From Paenibacillus athensensis (lineage in GTDB: Bacteria > Bacillota > Bacilli > Paenibacillales > NBRC-103111), in contig NZ_MYFO02000013.1 of NCBI RefSeq assembly GCF_004514475.2, positions 1 to 64,000 of the forward strand: a DNA stretch of 64,000 nt, in the 5' to 3' direction. Every line of letters starts with the position of its first letter. Within the stretch, counting starts at the first letter, position 1. Below the pieces are notes generated by a model. The model was not told the DNA's origin and made no database searches. It saw only the letters and a list, made by a program, of their open reading frames with translations. Positions 34,440 to 43,200 of the stretch are shown in pieces. A program made the position numbers and the translations under genes.

Positions 34440-35074
34440 CGCTGTCCCCCTCCTTTGTCCAGCAAGCCGCCGACCTGCTCACGGAGCGCCAGCAGTCGCT
34501 CCTCCGTCGCTTCCTCGTGACCGTACCAGACCCGGTCAAACAGCAGCGAGCTTTCCCGGAATAACGTCGCCTCGGGCGCACTGCCCAATTCAGCGGCGTA
34601 TTCCCAGTTCGTTTTCCACGTTTCCACCCGCAACCGGCCTTGGGCCTCCAAGTAAAACAACAACGCCAGATACACCTGGCGCAAGCCCTCGCGCCACGCG
34701 CCGGCCGCTGCAAGCTCCGCTGCCTGCCGCCAATAATCCTCATACGAGCGGCTCGGCTCCTCCTGCCGCCACAGCGCCGTTGCGCGATGACGCCGGTAAC
34801 CGACCCATCGACGGCTGAACCAGTAAATCCCGAAGCCCGCCAAACCCAGCACGATCAGCAGCACCACATACGAGCCAAGCTGCCCCGAGCCGGGGGCAAA
34901 ATGAAGCTCGGGCAGCCACGACCCGATTTTATTCAAAAGCTTGCCAAGCCAGCCCCACGAGCTCCCGCTATGCTCATGATGATAGACCGCATACTCATCC
35001 TGCTGCAAAATATCCAGCAACTGCTGCTTGTCGTCGCTGACCGACCCTGTTGCTCCGCTACTCATCGCCATCAC
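34436..35074 (-). CDS. DUF4129 domain-containing protein
   Basis: 212 residues starting with GTG-ATG-GCG-ATG after AGGAAACAG. One transmembrane helix (LGSYVVLLIVLGLAGFGIYWF) leads to the DUF4129 cytosolic motif SYEDYWRQAAELAAAGAWREGLRQVYLALLFYLE plus TNWEYAAEL. It overlaps the upstream membrane gene by 17 bp and the DUF4350 gene by 4 bp, showing tight coupling. Confidence 0.9.
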   Translation of the reverse strand: MMAMSSGATGSVSDDKQQLLDILQQDEYAVYHHEHSGSSWGWLGKLLNKIGSWLPELHFAPGSGQLGSYVVLLIVLGLAGFGIYWFSRRWVGYRRHRATALWRQEEPSRSYEDYWRQAAELAAAGAWREGLRQVYLALLFYLEAQGRLRVETWKTNWEYAAELGSAPEATLFRESSLLFDRVWYGHEEATEERLLALREQVGGLLDKGGGQR

Positions 35075-36314
35075 GCTGTTTCCTCAAGTCGACAATCGGG
35101 GCCGGATTCGGCTCCGCACGGTCCGCGTTTGCTTGCACCGGCTCCCCGCCGGCCGCTTCACCGCTCGCAGGCTCCGAAACGGCCACTGTCGCAGTCGAAG
35201 TTGTACCTTCAGACAGTCCGTTCGGTTCACTTCCAGCCGCCGCTACTTCAGAAGCCGGGCCCCGAGCCGAATAGAATGCCGGGCCACTACCATTGTCCGC
35301 GTTTCGCGGACTGTTGACCGCCGCAGCTTCCGCCGGAATACCGGCCGCCTCCATCAGCTCGCGCAAGCCCAAGCCCTCATTGCGCACCTTCAAATCGAAA
35401 TAACTCACCACATAGGGTAGTGCCCACATTGGTGCCATCACAAGCGAAGCCACCGTTTCCAGCAGCTGCACGACGGTCGACGAGCCCGTCCAATTGCCCA
35501 GCAGCGACAATAGCAAAACCAGCACCAGCGTAAGCGGATAAACAACCGCCGTCTGCACGATATACATCACCAGCAGCCGCCAAAAGCTGCGTCGGGTCAG
35601 CCGCCAGCTTTGCCCCAAGCCTACACTGACCTCGCCCAGCGCCACCCCCGGCAGAAAATACATAAAGCGGAAAATGAAATACAAAGCAGCGCAAGCACAG
35701 GCCAGACTGACGCCAACAATCAGCACAATCAAAAGCACGCCCATCACGCTTCCCGAGCCCGAAAAGCCCATGAGCAGCATCGAACCCGCACTGATCGTGA
35801 CGAGCCCGCCAACAATCAGCAGAAAAACGCTCAAAACCATATATACGCCTGCCCCGGCCATTTGAACAAGCAGCGTATTGCCCAGCATCGGCCAAAACCT
35901 GCCCAGACCCGCCTTCAGCATCTGCCCCAGGCTCCGCTCGCCCTCCTGCAACAGATCCGCCTTTACCAGATGCAGGATGCCGGCCACAAATAACGGCATG
36001 CCGACGTTGAGGAACAAAGGAATCAGCACCAGCAGCAGCACCAGCACCCGCCACGGATCGATCCCGTCATTCATCGCGGCCATCCCGCCCAAACTGAGCG
36101 TATCCTCAACGGCATCCGAATCCGACAACCAATCGGACCAAGGCAGCAGCTCCGCGCTTCCCGTCCCTCTAAACAACAAATTGAGCAAGACATAAAAAGG
36201 CCCATACAATACCAGTGCCAGCAACATCAGCTTGACCCAATGCTTGCGATACAAGCGAAAGCTCCGGTCCAGCAATCGGCCGGCCGACAGCGGCCTTAGC
36301 TGTCCATTTATCAT
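35058..36314 (-). CDS. Multi-pass membrane protein heading the MoxR cluster
   Basis: About 418 residues from ATG 36314, picked because AGGGGG lies 6 nt upstream (ATG 36320 would be too close). It begins INGQLRPLSAGRLLDRSFRLYRKHW and has about six hydrophobic helices. FYFLPGVALGEVSVGLGQSWRLTRRSFWRLL resembles the membrane domain of glycerophosphodiesterase-like/DUF-type proteins. The C-terminal ~80 residues are an Ala/Glu/Gly-rich disordered tail. First gene of the operon. Confidence 0.82.
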   Translation of the reverse strand: MINGQLRPLSAGRLLDRSFRLYRKHWVKLMLLALVLYGPFYVLLNLLFRGTGSAELLPWSDWLSDSDAVEDTLSLGGMAAMNDGIDPWRVLVLLLVLIPLFLNVGMPLFVAGILHLVKADLLQEGERSLGQMLKAGLGRFWPMLGNTLLVQMAGAGVYMVLSVFLLIVGGLVTISAGSMLLMGFSGSGSVMGVLLIVLIVGVSLACACAALYFIFRFMYFLPGVALGEVSVGLGQSWRLTRRSFWRLLVMYIVQTAVVYPLTLVLVLLLSLLGNWTGSSTVVQLLETVASLVMAPMWALPYVVSYFDLKVRNEGLGLRELMEAAGIPAEAAAVNSPRNADNGSGPAFYSARGPASEVAAAGSEPNGLSEGTTSTATVAVSEPASGEAAGGEPVQANADRAEPNPAPIVDLRKQRDGDE

Positions 36315-36412
36315 GTCCATCCCCCTAGAAATTGGAATCAGCTTCATTCTCAGCCTATTATACACCATGCGCCGCTCGCGCCGACATCTCTTTTTGAGAA
36401 ATGGTCTCTTGT

Positions 36413-36844
<432 letters not shown>

Positions 36845-36870
36845 TTAATTCCTAAAATATAACGCTATCA

Positions 36871-37140
36871 TTAGCCCTGATATCTTTTGAATCTTTCGAT
36901 AAACGGAGCAACAAGCAAAACCGCAAATATGATCATAGTCATTTGAACCACACTTATAATCTTATGATTTACGAGTATCATGGGAACGCAAACTAGCAAA
37001 AATAAAACAAATAGACTAAACCCGCGCAATTGGTAACTTGTTTTACAATGCTTGCAAGCTATCGTTTTCTTAAACGCAAGCGAAAATCGCTGCAACTGTA
37101 GCCACGTGAAACTGCTGCCACATACCTCGCACTTTGCCAT
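36871..37140 (-). CDS. Small CxxC-20-CxxC zinc-ribbon membrane protein
   Basis: 89 residues. The N-terminus has CEVC, about 20 residues, then ACKHCKTSYQL, the paired knuckles of the TIGR04104-type 'cxxc_20_cxxc' family. Two hydrophobic helices follow (LFVLFLLVCVPMILV and IISVVQMTMIIFAVLLVAPFI). AT-rich like the gene after it. Function unknown. Confidence 0.8.
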   Translation of the reverse strand: MAKCEVCGSSFTWLQLQRFSLAFKKTIACKHCKTSYQLRGFSLFVLFLLVCVPMILVNHKIISVVQMTMIIFAVLLVAPFIERFKRYQG

Positions 37141-37316
37141 ACATACACCCCGCCTCTTTTTCTAGATAGCTCTTTCACAATCTTCAATTGAGAATAGCTT
37201 AAATGTCTATTTTACCATACAAAAATTAACTGCGCTGTAGGGAATCGTTGTCGCGTGGCTAGAGGCGATCCATGCCTTTATCTTCACACGAAGGTATACT
37301 ACTCCCGTCTATGGAC

Positions 37317-37362
37317 AAAAAAAACGCCCGCACCGACACTCCCCGTGTCGATACGGACGCTC
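37317..37362 (-). terminator. Terminator after the Gfo/Idh/MocA gene
   Basis: Minus-strand long stem (GCGTCCGTATCGACAC with TGTCGGTGCGGGCG, some G-T pairs) followed by eight T. Confidence 0.8.
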
Positions 37363-37384
37363 TCAACCTCCCAAGCCCATCTTC

Positions 37385-38440
37385 CTATTCCGCGGTAAAA
37401 GGCACCGTCGCCCCGCGCCGGCTGCTCTCCAGCGCCGCTTCAATAATACGGATCGTTTGCAGCGCCTGTTCGGGCCGCACGATCAGCTCCGCCCCGTGTA
37501 CAATCGCCTCGTACACGTTCTGGTAATAGCTCAGGTACGCGCCGGGGATCGTCTCGATCCGCCCCTGCACGTGCAGCTCCCCGAGCTGCGTATTCAGCGC
37601 CCCCCACAGCTCGGGAGGCTCCACGCCCCACCCATCGCTGCCGGGCAGAAGGCCTGCCTTCAACGCGGCCTCCTGCGGATCGAGGCCGTATTTCACGAAC
37701 GAGCCGGTCGTACCGTGCAGCGTAAAATGCGGCCCGGGCTCGCGCACGAGCATCCCGGCCTGAAGCGTCGCCCGCAACGTGCCGTAATCGAGCGTCAGCT
37801 CAAAGAAATCGTCGGCGCCGGCGCCCTCGCGCTGGGTGCGAACATCCCCCCGCACCGCAGCAGGCAGGCCGAACAGCTCGACGGCTTGATCGATCAGGTG
37901 GGCCCCCAGATCGTAGAGAATGCCCGCGCCCGGCTGCGCCTTCTCGCGCCATGCTCCCGGCTTCAACGCATGTCGGAAGCGGTCAAAATGCGCCTCGTAC
38001 TCCACGAGGCGGCCAAGCAGCCCGTCCTTCACCACTTGGCGGATGGTCAGAAAATCGCCGTCCCAGCGCCGGTTCTGGAACGTGCTCAGCACGCGGCCCC
38101 GCTCCCGGGCCAGCGCGATCAGCTCGCGGGCTTCGTCCGAGGTAATCGTCATCGGCTTGTCGACGACCACATGCTTGCCGCGCTCCAGCGCTTGCTTCGC
38201 CAGCGCAAAATGCGAGTCGTTCGGCGTCGCCACCACGACCAGCTCAATATCCGCATCGTCCAGCAGCTCGCCCGCATCGCGAACGATCTCGACCTGCGGA
38301 TAGCGCTCTTTTGCCCGTTCGCTGCTGCGCTCCACCACCGCTTTTAACTCAATACCCGGCACGGCCGTCAGCAGCGGCGCATGAAACACCTGGCCCGCCA
38401 TGCCGTAACCGATCAGTCCGGTACGCAATTTTGTCGTCAT
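37385..38440 (-). CDS. Gfo/Idh/MocA family oxidoreductase
   Basis: 351 residues. Rossmann motif GLIGYGMAGQVFHAPLL at the N-terminus, VVATPNDSHFALAKQALERGKHVVVDKPMT with the EKP-like DKP motif, and the C-terminal domain with GILYDLGAHLIDQAVELFG. It probably oxidises a sugar or cyclitol with NAD(P). It lies at the end of a run of minus-strand genes (SDR, ThuA) that follow the LacI-controlled VOC gene. Confidence 0.93.
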   Translation of the reverse strand: MTTKLRTGLIGYGMAGQVFHAPLLTAVPGIELKAVVERSSERAKERYPQVEIVRDAGELLDDADIELVVVATPNDSHFALAKQALERGKHVVVDKPMTITSDEARELIALARERGRVLSTFQNRRWDGDFLTIRQVVKDGLLGRLVEYEAHFDRFRHALKPGAWREKAQPGAGILYDLGAHLIDQAVELFGLPAAVRGDVRTQREGAGADDFFELTLDYGTLRATLQAGMLVREPGPHFTLHGTTGSFVKYGLDPQEAALKAGLLPGSDGWGVEPPELWGALNTQLGELHVQGRIETIPGAYLSYYQNVYEAIVHGAELIVRPEQALQTIRIIEAALESSRRGATVPFTAE

Positions 38441-38577
38441 CCTTATTCAACCCCTATCGTCATAAAATCGTTTATACACCGCAAACACGCAAGCACGCGG
38501 GCCATAAACCGCAGCAGGCCGCAATCTCGCGATAAGCCCGACAGATCAGCTTCAGCCCACGTACCCTATGTTCGAGC

Positions 38578-39333
38578 TTACAACGCCTCACCGGCGCTCC
38601 ACCGCACGCACTCCCGCAGCACCTGCTGAAAATGCGGATCGTTCAGCCCCTCCGGCTTATGCGCGGGCGTCAGGCAGCAAACGCGCCCCGCTCCGGCCGC
38701 ATGCCGCCAGCCGGCAATCGCTTCGCCATCGCGCGACGACGAGCGCAGAAACACCTCGGTGTTCGCTTCGTCGCAAGCGACGAAATAATGCTCGTCGGAG
38801 AACGCAAACGTGGCTCCTGAATCGATCAAGGGTTCGGCCCCTGGATCAGCCGAAGGCTCCGCTACTGGATCGCCCGAAAGCTCCGCTCCCAAATCGCCCA
38901 AAGGCCCCGCTCCCGAATCGCCCGCAAACTCCGCACCGCCAACGCCATAAGTAACGACACTGTGCTGCTCGGGATGATGCAGGAAATAGCCCCGCAGCAG
39001 TCCCGTATAAGCGCCGTCCACCGGATAGGACGCCAGGCCCGAATGCCAGGCCAGCCAGCCGCCGCCGGCTTCCACATACCGGACAATCGCCGCCTGCAGC
39101 TCGTCCGTCATCCACGTATCGACCTGCGCGTCTTCGGGATTCAACCGATCCTCCTTGAACAAAATCACCGCATCCGGCCCGCTCGCCAGCGCCTGCGCCA
39201 TTTCCTCGGCCCGATAATAGTCAATGGACAGCGCGCCTGAAGCCAACGCTTCGGCATGTGCAGCGGCCAGCGCCTCGCGAATCGGTCCCTCCGGATGATA
39301 AAAATCACCGATAACTGCTGCTATACGACTCAT
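38578..39333 (-). CDS. ThuA-domain protein with in-frame repeat insert
   Basis: About 251 residues from ATG 39333, fixed by GGGAGG at 7 nt. ThuA (class I amidotransferase-like) fold: AAVIGDFYHPEGPIREAL, DAVILFKEDRLNPEDAQ, LQAAIVRYVEAGGGWLAWHSGLA and, near the end, FVACDEANTEVFLRSSSRDGEAIAGW. Between FLHHPEQHSVVTYGVGG and ATFAFSDEHYFVA an Ala/Gly/Asp/Pro insert of ~45 residues is built from 8-residue repeats. ThuA genes often sit beside Gfo/Idh/MocA genes in sugar pathways, as here. Confidence 0.88.
   Translation of the reverse strand: MSRIAAVIGDFYHPEGPIREALAAAHAEALASGALSIDYYRAEEMAQALASGPDAVILFKEDRLNPEDAQVDTWMTDELQAAIVRYVEAGGGWLAWHSGLASYPVDGAYTGLLRGYFLHHPEQHSVVTYGVGGAEFAGDSGAGPLGDLGAELSGDPVAEPSADPGAEPLIDSGATFAFSDEHYFVACDEANTEVFLRSSSRDGEAIAGWRHAAGAGRVCCLTPAHKPEGLNDPHFQQVLRECVRWSAGEAL
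38807..38940 (-). repeat. 24-bp in-frame minisatellite inside the ThuA gene
   Basis: About five and a half imperfect 24-bp units, boundaries near 38807, 38831, 38855, 38879, 38903 and 38927 (partial). Each encodes an 8-residue block of the type G-A-x-P/L-x-G/A-D-x. The period is a multiple of 3, so unit gain or loss keeps the frame. Confidence 0.85.
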
Positions 39334-39355
39334 CTGACAACCTCCCGAACGAACG

Positions 39356-40042
39356 CTACAGCGGAAGAGGAGCGCCCGTATGGTCAACGAACACCGCTTC
39401 TCCTTGTACGTCGCGATTTTCGATTAAACGCAAAATGCCTGCCGCCGCTTCGGCCGGGTCACCGGGGGCCGCTGCGCCGCCCATGTCCGTCTGAATCCAG
39501 CCGGGATGCACCGCGTACACCTTCGTGCCCGCCTCACGCAAATAGGCCCGCAGCTGCAGCGAAAAATAATTCAGCCCCGCCTTGCTCAGCGCATACGGAT
39601 AATCGCCGCCATAAGCTCCGGCCGTACTGCCGGCCTCGGAGCTGATATTGACGATAACCGCCGTACGGCGCTCGGCCACAAGCGGCAGCACATGCTTGAC
39701 CACCAGCAGCGGGCCGAACAAATTGACCGTGAATGACGCCTGCAGCTCGCCCAGCTCCAGCTCCTCAATCGCCGCTTCCCGGCCCAGCAGCACAGCCGCA
39801 TTGTTGACGATGGCATCCAGCTTAACGCCCTGCGCCGCCAGCGCTCCGGCCGCAGCGGCAATGGACGCCTCGGACGTGACATCCAGCGCCACCGGCCGGA
39901 TCAACCCCTGATACTGTTCGCACGCCGCCGCCATACCGGCTGGATCACGCACGCCGGCCCACACTGTATGCCCACGCTCCGCTGCCGCCAACGCAAGCGC
40001 CAAGCCCAATCCACGGCTCGCGCCGCTAATAAAAATATGCAT
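39356..40042 (-). CDS. Short-chain dehydrogenase/reductase
   Basis: 228 residues after AGGAGGCTGATGGG. Cofactor loop SGASRGLGLALA, NNAAV, and the catalytic Ser (VNISSEAG) with YPYALSK (Tyr-x-x-x-Lys). Substrate unknown. Ends 22 bp before the ThuA gene on the same strand; the two probably share a transcript. Confidence 0.93.
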   Translation of the reverse strand: MHIFISGASRGLGLALALAAAERGHTVWAGVRDPAGMAAACEQYQGLIRPVALDVTSEASIAAAAGALAAQGVKLDAIVNNAAVLLGREAAIEELELGELQASFTVNLFGPLLVVKHVLPLVAERRTAVIVNISSEAGSTAGAYGGDYPYALSKAGLNYFSLQLRAYLREAGTKVYAVHPGWIQTDMGGAAAPGDPAEAAAGILRLIENRDVQGEAVFVDHTGAPLPL

Positions 40043-40167
40043 CCCATCAGCCTCCTGATCAAGCTCCAGCTGCGAGTCAGAGCGCCGTCACCAGCCTCAT
40101 CTCTACAGCGCTCCGCAAGCAGCAATTTCCCTCGCCCTGAAGCTGTGCGTCATTGCTCTCTGTTATG

Positions 40168-40200
40168 AAAAAAACCGGCGGCGGTTGCCCGCTCCGCCGA
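40168..40200 (-). terminator. Terminator after the VOC gene
   Basis: Minus-strand stem CGGCGG/CCGCCG followed by CCGG and seven T, about 85 bp past the VOC stop codon. Confidence 0.65.
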
Positions 40201-40284
40201 TTCCCGCGTTCGGTCGTCCCCTCCTCCATGTTACACCCGAAGGGACGGCAAATCAAAATTTACGGCCAACCCGGCAGCCTGCGA

Positions 40285-40743
40285 CTAGCTCTTGTCGTTC
40301 TCCAGCAGCTCCAGCATCACCTTCAACTGCGGCACGGTATCCATATAGGCGTAACGCCCGCCGGTGTACTCGCCTTTTTGCAGCAGCGCCATGCCGTTTC
40401 GCTCCATCACCGCAACCTTCTCCTTCATGCCCTCGATCACAAAGGCGATATGATGCGGACCTTCGCCGTCGCGGTCAAGACATTCGCGCCATGTGCTCGG
40501 ATGCTCGTCCGGCTCAATCAGCTCCAGCTGCAAGGAGCCCATATCAAAAAAAGCCAGCTTGGCCCGCGCCTCCGTCGAGCTGCCTTGAAATTCCGTCTGC
40601 GCCTTGTCGACGGTATCAGTCCAGAACCATTGCGGCTTGTCCACGCCAAAAAAATCGGCATACGCCTGACTCGTCTTCTCGATATCGTGGACGAGCAGTC
40701 CGATTTGAGCGATTACGTTCGTACCCAGTACATTTTTTTCCAT
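40285..40743 (-). CDS. VOC (glyoxalase/epimerase-type) family protein
   Basis: 152 residues. Paired beta-alpha-beta modules: IAQIGLLVHDIEKTSQAYADFFG and GEGPHHIAFVIEGMKEKVAVME. Likely metal ligands His18, Glu (LQLELIEP), His (PHHIAF) and Glu near the end (KVMLELLE). It resembles methylmalonyl-CoA epimerase-like members. A perfect 16-bp palindrome 72 bp upstream matches one at the lacI promoter, so it is probably the main target of the adjacent LacI-type repressor. Confidence 0.88.
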   Translation of the reverse strand: MEKNVLGTNVIAQIGLLVHDIEKTSQAYADFFGVDKPQWFWTDTVDKAQTEFQGSSTEARAKLAFFDMGSLQLELIEPDEHPSTWRECLDRDGEGPHHIAFVIEGMKEKVAVMERNGMALLQKGEYTGGRYAYMDTVPQLKVMLELLENDKS

Positions 40744-40814
40744 ATCAAAAGCACCCTTTCATCTTGTAAATGGATGGAGCATTCCCAGCATCTATCGTGC
40801 AAGCCGCAAGCGAC

Positions 40815-40830
40815 ATGAACGCGCGTTCAT
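40815..40830. promoter_or_regulatory. LacI-type operator upstream of the VOC gene
   Basis: ATGAACGCGCGTTCAT is a perfect 16-bp palindrome with a central CG, the usual form of LacI/GalR operators. A nearly identical site lies at the lacI promoter. Confidence 0.75.
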
Positions 40831-40848
40831 TTCTTTCAAAAAAAGAAG

Positions 40849-41898
40849 TCAGAGCTTCTTGCAAGACTCTCTGACCACAAGCTCGGACTGAATGTCCGCA
40901 CGGTGGAATTCCCGGGCACCCTGTTCGATATTTTCGATCAACAGCCGGGTCAACTGCGTCATCATTTTATCAAAATCCATCCGGAACGTCGTCAGCGGCG
41001 GCTGACACCGGGCGCTCAACGCGTGGTCGTCAAAGCCGAGCAGCGACATGTCCTGCGGAACGCGAACGCCGCACTCCTCCAACGCGCGCATCACGCCGAA
41101 CGCCACCGTATCGTTAGCGGCAATCAGCGCCGTAGGCAGCTCCTTGACACTGCGGACCAGATGCATCGCCGCCTCGTATCCGCTCGATTCATTGAAATCG
41201 CCGGGCAGCACCCAATCTCCGCGCACAGCCAAGCCGCGCCGCTGCATCGCCCGCACGAACGCGTCATATTTGGCCGGTCCGGCAAAACGCTTCATGTCGC
41301 CGTTGATAATCCCGATATGCCGGTGACCGAGATCGGCCAAATAATCGACCGCAGCATGGACACTGCTTTCATAATCGAAATTGACCAAAACCCGGTTCGG
41401 CTCATTGCGTCCCGGCAAAAACTGGTCTACAATAGCTACCATAAAGCCTTCCGCGACCAGTTCCTCAATGAACGGCTCATGATTGGCCGCGCCGATAAAA
41501 ATACCCCCATCGACTCTGCGCTGATAGAACGTTTCCTTGACGCCGGTCGCCTGCTTGGGGTCCTGCGGATTGCGCACGATATGCGTCAGCACGTAATAGC
41601 CGTGGGCCGAAGCATTTTCGATAATGCTGGCGATCATCAGGTTGCTGACAATGTCACTGGATACCCGGCCCGCACCGATGAAAAACAAACCGAGCGTGCG
41701 CGTCTTTTTGCCTGCCAGCACCTGAGCCGACAAATTCGGGTAATAATTGTGCTGCTGAATGACCTTCATGACCTTGGCCCGCGTCTTCTCCGGCACGTTC
41801 GGATAATTGTTGATCACCCGGCTTACCGTACTGCGGGATACCCCGGCCAGCCTGGCGATTTCTTCGCTGTTCGTCTCTGTTTTTTTCAAAATCAACAA
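40849..41898 (-). CDS. LacI/GalR-family transcriptional repressor
   Basis: 349 residues. N-terminal HTH SEEIARLAGVSRSTVSRVINNYPNVPEKTRAKV with the hinge helix NLSAQVLAGKKTRTLGLF, then a periplasmic-binding-like sensor domain (RRVDGGIFIGAANHEP, GHRHIGIINGDMKRFAGP, ALIAANDTVAFGVMRALEECG, SLLGFDDHALSARCQPPLTT). Start codon is one of several TTG near 41889-41898 behind GGGGG. It lies between two matching palindromes and probably represses itself and the VOC gene in response to a sugar-like ligand. Confidence 0.93.
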   Translation of the reverse strand: MLILKKTETNSEEIARLAGVSRSTVSRVINNYPNVPEKTRAKVMKVIQQHNYYPNLSAQVLAGKKTRTLGLFFIGAGRVSSDIVSNLMIASIIENASAHGYYVLTHIVRNPQDPKQATGVKETFYQRRVDGGIFIGAANHEPFIEELVAEGFMVAIVDQFLPGRNEPNRVLVNFDYESSVHAAVDYLADLGHRHIGIINGDMKRFAGPAKYDAFVRAMQRRGLAVRGDWVLPGDFNESSGYEAAMHLVRSVKELPTALIAANDTVAFGVMRALEECGVRVPQDMSLLGFDDHALSARCQPPLTTFRMDFDKMMTQLTRLLIENIEQGAREFHRADIQSELVVRESCKKL

Positions 41899-41913
41899 GC
41901 CCCCATCTTTCCG

Positions 41914-41927
41914 TGAACGCGCGTTTA
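41914..41927. promoter_or_regulatory. LacI-type operator at the lacI promoter
   Basis: TGAACGCGCGTTTA, 13 of 14 bases identical to the site at 40816-40829. It lies 9 bp downstream of the -10 box, where bound repressor would block initiation. Confidence 0.75.
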
Positions 41928-41935
41928 TGAGCTTT

Positions 41936-41965
41936 ATTATAACGTGAAGCCGTTTTCAGTGTCAA
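41936..41965 (-). promoter_or_regulatory. lacI promoter
   Basis: Minus-strand TTGACA and TATAAT, both perfect consensus, with an 18-bp spacer. Such a strong promoter for a repressor gene makes sense under autorepression by the operator just downstream. Confidence 0.85.
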
Positions 41966-42056
41966 TGAAAATCGACACCCTCGATCCGCGCGCGCGCCGC
42001 TCCCCCGACGCGACATCATCCGTCCGACGGCTGTGCGAGCCGTAGCCCCCCACGCC

Positions 42057-42093
42057 AAAAACCGCCCCAAAGCCGTCACAGGCGTCGGGGCGG
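42057..42093 (-). terminator. Terminator after the HAD gene
   Basis: Minus-strand stem CCGCCCC/GGGGCGG with an inner GCC/GGC and TTTTT tail, 15 bp past the stop codon. Confidence 0.85.
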
Positions 42094-42107
42094 ATGGCGG
42101 ATACGCC

Positions 42108-42758
42108 TTATTTGCTTCGGGTTGCCAGCCGGGCCGCCAACACGCGCAGCAGCTCCTGCGGCGAATCGACGATATAGTCCGGCGAACCGCTGCGCAGCAG
42201 CCGAACATCGTCGTAGCCCCATGTCACCGCCGCGATCGGCATGCCCAGCTTGCGGCAAGCTTCGATGTCGCGCAGCTCGTCGCCCACATACATCGCTTGT
42301 GCCGCGCGCAGCCCGTGGCGCTTCAAATATTTGCCGATCGCATGCTGCTTGCCGAGCAGCGGCTTGACGGAAATCACCTCGCTGAACGCATCGTCCATCC
42401 GTCTTCCTTTGAGGAACGCCCGGATCGTCGCTGCCGAATTGGACGAAACAATCGACAGCCGCCCGCCCAGCTCCAGCAGCCGTCCGACCGTTTCCCGCAT
42501 GCCGGGCACCGTGTGCAATCGGCTGACGTTATCGTGATAGCGTTGCTTCGCCGTTACGGCCAAACGGGGAATTTGCACGAGCGGGACACGCAGATGGGCA
42601 ATGCGCTCGCGCGTCGAAAGTGTGCGCAGCAGCTGCAGGTCGCTTGCTTGTATCGAGCGAAAGCCGTGTTCGGCGGCTATATCATTGTAAAGCTGAACGA
42701 TCAGCGCTCGCGAGTCGACCAGCGTCCCATCGAAATCAAATAACAGATGGCGGCGCAT
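42108..42758 (-). CDS. HAD-family hydrolase
   Basis: About 216 residues from ATG 42758. Motif I FDFDGTLVDS (Asp8, Asp10), motif II IVSSNSAA, a Lys in ISVKPLLGK and motif IV YVGDELRDIEACRKLGM: a phosphoglycolate-phosphatase-like enzyme. The start codon overlaps the stop of the upstream small gene as TGATG, so the two are translationally coupled. Confidence 0.93.
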   Translation of the reverse strand: MRRHLLFDFDGTLVDSRALIVQLYNDIAAEHGFRSIQASDLQLLRTLSTRERIAHLRVPLVQIPRLAVTAKQRYHDNVSRLHTVPGMRETVGRLLELGGRLSIVSSNSAATIRAFLKGRRMDDAFSEVISVKPLLGKQHAIGKYLKRHGLRAAQAMYVGDELRDIEACRKLGMPIAAVTWGYDDVRLLRSGSPDYIVDSPQELLRVLAARLATRSK

Positions 42759-43045
42759 CAGCTGTCCGATTGCAGGAACAAGCCCGGACCATCCAGCGGC
42801 ACTTGGCGTACCTGATTGCTGGCGAATTCCTCCAGCGGCTGGAGCACGATGTGCGGATTGCCGATATCGCGCACGTCCTCCCACACGCAAGCCACGCCGC
42901 GTCCTCCCGCATCCCCCGCAAACATTTTACAGCCACTGCAAAATTGCTGCTGCTGCTGCCCATCCAGCTTCACAACCTTATTGCGCAAGCAGCAATAAAT
43001 CTCGTTATCCGCGCTGCGCACATTGATATGAGTAATCAGGGCCAT
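42758..43045 (-). CDS. Small Cys-rich hypothetical protein
   Basis: 95 residues after AAGGAG. Five Cys: a CC pair (EIYCCLRNKVVKL), CSGC (QQFCSGCKMFAG) and one in GVACVWED, which suggests a bound metal ion. The C-terminal half (HIVLQPLEEFASNQVRQVP) is not membrane-like. Coupled to the HAD gene; family not recognised. Confidence 0.7.
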   Translation of the reverse strand: MALITHINVRSADNEIYCCLRNKVVKLDGQQQQQFCSGCKMFAGDAGGRGVACVWEDVRDIGNPHIVLQPLEEFASNQVRQVPLDGPGLFLQSDS

Positions 43046-43200
43046 CGCTTCTCAACTCCTTGCAGCACATGTTGGGTGTAATAGTAAGTGTATCGTCCCC
43101 GTATACATCGTATGACTGAATTTTGCCGGGTGAACCAACATTTTGATGACAAGTCGCCCGTTTCGGTTACAATAAGAGAAAAACCTATGGAGGATCTGGT

